A stretch of 64,000 nucleotides of DNA from the NCBI RefSeq assembly GCF_946886895.1, contig NZ_CAMPJO010000005.1, positions 282,674-346,673 on the forward strand. Reading direction: 5' to 3'. Shown one piece after another: positions 62,389-64,000 of this stretch. Every line of letters starts with the position of its first letter. Within the stretch, counting starts at the first letter, position 1. The translations under genes and the position numbers were made by a program. Source of the stretch: an uncultured Marinobacter sp. Its GTDB lineage: Bacteria; Pseudomonadota; Gammaproteobacteria; Pseudomonadales; Oleiphilaceae. The notes below the pieces were generated by a model. It made no database searches. It worked only from the letters and a program-made list of their open reading frames with translations, and was not told the origin of the DNA.

Positions 62389-62724
62389 ATGGACTGTCCC
62401 ACAATTTCGGGCTTGAAGCTGGACTCTGAAGATCAGGACGCACTGGAGTCAATAAGGAAGGCTCAGCGCAATGGAAACATGCTCGAGATTCTTTTGCCCG
62501 CTGGCGTTTTAACAACGATATTTCTTGGCAACAACTCTGCTCAAGTAACTTTCAATGTTCATTCCACCGACTGGGTTCTGTTCGCGCGGTCAATGAGCAA
62601 GATTCAGCCTGTTGTTAGAAAAACAATATCCAATATTGCCCAAATGCAAAGACTCAGAGCAGGGTTGTCATACGAGCAACGGCAGTTCTGGGAAGCCGTG
62701 GATAATGGTTGCGGGGGCTATTAA
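62389..62724 (+). CDS. cassette protein of unknown function
   Basis: A 111-residue protein, ATG 62389 chosen for AAGGAG at 62375-62380. No domain was recognised. It has a short hydrophobic segment (LEILLPAGVLTTIFLG) and a helical C-terminal half (KIQPVVRKTISNIAQMQRL) ending NGCGGY. It is cytoplasmic or weakly membrane-associated. The next gene starts one base after its stop, so the two are co-translated and may act together. Confidence 0.55.
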   Translation: MDCPTISGLKLDSEDQDALESIRKAQRNGNMLEILLPAGVLTTIFLGNNSAQVTFNVHSTDWVLFARSMSKIQPVVRKTISNIAQMQRLRAGLSYEQRQFWEAVDNGCGGY

Positions 62725-62725
62725 T

Positions 62726-63238
62726 ATGAAAACTAATTTCAAACTCGCATGCCCTTTTCTGCTCGCCGCCACTTCTGTTTTTGCTGGTGGTAACAACGAA
62801 TCTACTGCGCATCGCTACATTTCTGAGAAAATTGCAGAATATGGAGAAGCCGTAGAGCGGTGTGAAAAAATAGCGGCCAGCCGTCCCTTACCCGATGAGT
62901 CAGTGATCGAACATTTGCGGGGTTATAGTATCGAGGATGTTAGAGCTTTTCTCATCACGCGAGGTTCGCATGTCTCGGAAGTTTGCGAAAAGCCAGAGTT
63001 GACTGAATTGGCTTATGCAATTGGTGTTTTGGAGGGTGCTGATATTTCCGGGACACCAAAAGAGATTGTACAGAACATAAAATTGCTCGTTTTTGGCGGA
63101 GCAACTTGGGGATTGAAAAAGAAATATCTTGAGCTACCAATAAGTGTCAAAAGTATTTTGGAGCAAACCGATTATTTTGATAAGCCGTTCGATGACATTG
63201 CTATTCTAGACGCTATTGAAAATGCCAAAAAGCCATAA
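62726..63238 (+). CDS. exported cassette protein of unknown function
   Basis: A 170-residue protein with a clear signal peptide (KTNFKLACPFLLAATSVFAGG) and a mature helical part that has two cysteines (AVERCEKIA and SEVCEKPEL) which might pair. No known domain. ATG 62726 is preceded by the stop of the previous gene; the in-frame extension to 62612 overlaps it and lacks a signal. The stop codon TAA is part of the attC left end, a usual cassette arrangement. Confidence 0.6.
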   Translation: MKTNFKLACPFLLAATSVFAGGNNESTAHRYISEKIAEYGEAVERCEKIAASRPLPDESVIEHLRGYSIEDVRAFLITRGSHVSEVCEKPELTELAYAIGVLEGADISGTPKEIVQNIKLLVFGGATWGLKKKYLELPISVKSILEQTDYFDKPFDDIAILDAIENAKKP

Positions 63239-63313
63239 CAATCGGCTACACAGCGACCGGTTTTCCGCCGCTTCGCGGTTCCAAGCCGCCGGCGCATGAG
63301 CCGGGCGTTAGCA
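63233..63313 (+). other. attC recombination site 3
   Basis: Left: CCATAACAATCGGCTACAC; right: GCATGAGCCGGGCGTTAGC. TCGGCT pairs with AGCCGG, and the core dyad CCGCCG...CTTCGCGG follows. The size (about 80 bases) and layout are typical. It is the clearest attC of the window, and separates the exported-protein cassette from brnTA. Confidence 0.88.
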
Positions 63314-63337
63314 AGATGCCAATAGGCACACACTCTG

Positions 63338-63350
63338 CTAGACTCCTCCC
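63338..63350 (+). promoter_or_regulatory. extended -10 promoter of brnT, likely leaderless
   Basis: TGCTAGACT at 63336-63344 is an extended -10 (TGN + TAGACT) ending six bases before the ATG. No ribosome site is present, so transcription would begin at or near the start codon. The following cassette shows TGCTACACT at the same distance from its ATG. Confidence 0.5.
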
Positions 63351-63623
63351 ATGAAGCAAATTAACTGGAATGCTGAAAAGAACCAGCAGTTGATGAGCGA
63401 GCGCGGAGTTTCCTTCGAAGATGTCCTATTTGCTCTTCAGTCTGGTGGTTTACTTGATGATGGACCTCACCCCAACAGGGACAAGTACCCGAATCAACGC
63501 CTGCTTGTGGTTCGGATTGACGATTACGCCTGGCTGGTGCCTTACGTCGAGAATGATCGAGAGATCTTTCTCAAAACGGTCATCCCCAGTCGAAAGGCCA
63601 CCAAGACATTTCTAGGGGGGTAG
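63351..63623 (+). CDS. brnT: BrnT-family toxin
   Basis: A 90-residue RelE/BrnT-type ribonuclease toxin. It begins with INWNAEKNQQLMSERGVSFEDV, the BrnT signature (W-x5-N at the start), has DKYPNQRLLVVRID and ends in REIFLKTVIPSRKATK, with basic residues for RNA binding. The antitoxin gene is next, one base after the stop, the usual toxin-first order. It stabilises the cassette or stops growth under stress. Its cassette ends with a short attC. Confidence 0.9.
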   Translation: MKQINWNAEKNQQLMSERGVSFEDVLFALQSGGLLDDGPHPNRDKYPNQRLLVVRIDDYAWLVPYVENDREIFLKTVIPSRKATKTFLGG

Positions 63624-63624
63624 C

Positions 63625-63927
63625 ATGGCCAAGACTAAATTAGATCCCGAAGAGCAAGAGCTGCTGGAGGCTTACGAATCCGGAGAGTTCGAGTCAGATC
63701 TGGATGCCGATCGTCGGGAATACCTGACGAAGGCAGCGGAAGAAACGTTCAAAAAGGATAAGCGGATTAATATCCGTATCTCCAGTCGCGACCTGGAGGC
63801 ACTTCAGCGCCGGGCACTGGAAGAGGGGCTTCCGTACCAGTCCCTGGTTTCCAGTGTCTTGCACAAGTATGTCTCCGGCGGCCTCAAGGACATCTCTGCT
63901 AACAAGTCAGGCCAGCGGACGCGCTAA
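63625..63927 (+). CDS. brnA: BrnA-type / CopG-like antitoxin
   Basis: A 100-residue protein. The N-terminal region is acidic (PEEQELLEAYESGEFESDLD), and the C-terminal half has DKRINIRISSRDLEALQRRALEEG, a ribbon-helix-helix DNA-binding pattern, with YQSLVSSVLHKY. It neutralises BrnT and represses the operon. It follows brnT with one base between. Its stop TAA lies in the inverted repeat CTAACGC...GCGTTAG. Confidence 0.87.
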   Translation: MAKTKLDPEEQELLEAYESGEFESDLDADRREYLTKAAEETFKKDKRINIRISSRDLEALQRRALEEGLPYQSLVSSVLHKYVSGGLKDISANKSGQRTR

Positions 63928-63954
63928 CGCGCGCCGCTGCCTTTTGCGTTAGCT
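63922..63954 (+). other. short attC-like site 4
   Basis: GCTAACGC and GCGTTAGC form a perfect 8-base inverted repeat with a 15-base centre. The ends resemble attC cores (TAAC and GTTA), but the whole is only 33 bases, much shorter than normal. It closes the brnTA cassette. Confidence 0.5.
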
Positions 63955-63994
63955 GCTGAGTACATAAAGCACACAATGTGCTACACTCTGGCTT

Positions 63995-64000
63995 ATGAAA
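63995..64000 (+). CDS. start of the next cassette gene (cut by the window)
   Basis: ATGAAA follows TGCTACACT (63979-63987) at the spacing seen for brnT, so a gene probably starts here. Its identity cannot be read. Confidence 0.35.

Overview
The window is chromosomal DNA of a high-GC marine gammaproteobacterium. Gene content and intergenic repeats fit Marinobacter or a close relative: DcaP-like porin, paired DUF1302/DUF1329 proteins, two-subunit pyruvate carboxylase, many acyl-CoA dehydrogenases and an integron remnant. The genus is inferred from gene style, not from a marker gene. About the first 57 kb is compact and uniform. The last 7 kb is accessory DNA, locally AT-rich, with integron cassettes and insertion sequences.

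Positions 48-17313 form a catabolic block. A forward cluster encodes two SDR dehydrogenases, a hotdog thioesterase, an ACAD10/11-type acyl-CoA dehydrogenase, its stand-alone APH-fold kinase partner, SurE, an acyl-CoA ligase and a complete LivHMGF-type ABC importer with its binding protein. This is the gene set expected for 4-hydroxyacyl-CoA breakdown by phosphorylation and elimination. It is followed by a reverse operon (large plus small acyl-CoA dehydrogenase, class II aldolase, MaoC hydratase) and a divergent DcaP-like porin.

Positions 17422-31945 hold a small secreted protein, a CBS-domain protein, pyruvate carboxylase subunits (pycA, pycB), a reverse ECF sigma/anti-sigma/secreted-protein operon with a TPR beta-barrel protein downstream, and a forward cluster of a large surface lipase lipoprotein, a DUF1302 barrel and a DUF1329 protein. 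Positions 31930-44977 return to acyl-CoA catabolism: glutaryl-CoA dehydrogenase, a membrane protein, a GhrA-like reductase, an IclR regulator, a bifunctional hydratase/3-hydroxyacyl-CoA dehydrogenase, thiolase, a 600-residue acyl-CoA dehydrogenase, alcohol dehydrogenase and aldehyde dehydrogenase. A recurrent palindromic motif (consensus close to TTCCGCANAGCGAAA) sits in the promoter regions of both catabolic blocks and flanks the iclR gene, suggesting one regulon.

Positions 45163-57031 contain a TetR-type regulator, a two-component system next to an exported MsrA-MsrB fusion, a DnaQ-like exonuclease overlapping a cNMP/CBS/DUF294 protein, and a cobalamin riboswitch heading a btuB-btuF-btuC-btuD uptake operon.

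From 57031 to the end there is a decaying integron. It has a 3'-truncated integron integrase in reverse orientation, a forward cassette array with recognisable attC sites, a frameshifted membrane-protein cassette, a HEPN-domain cassette, an IS3-type element with an A_AAA_AAG frameshift signal, an IS1182-type remnant, cassettes of unknown function and a BrnT/BrnA toxin-antitoxin cassette. Palindromic repeats of three families lie between core genes. No rRNA, tRNA or CRISPR array was seen.
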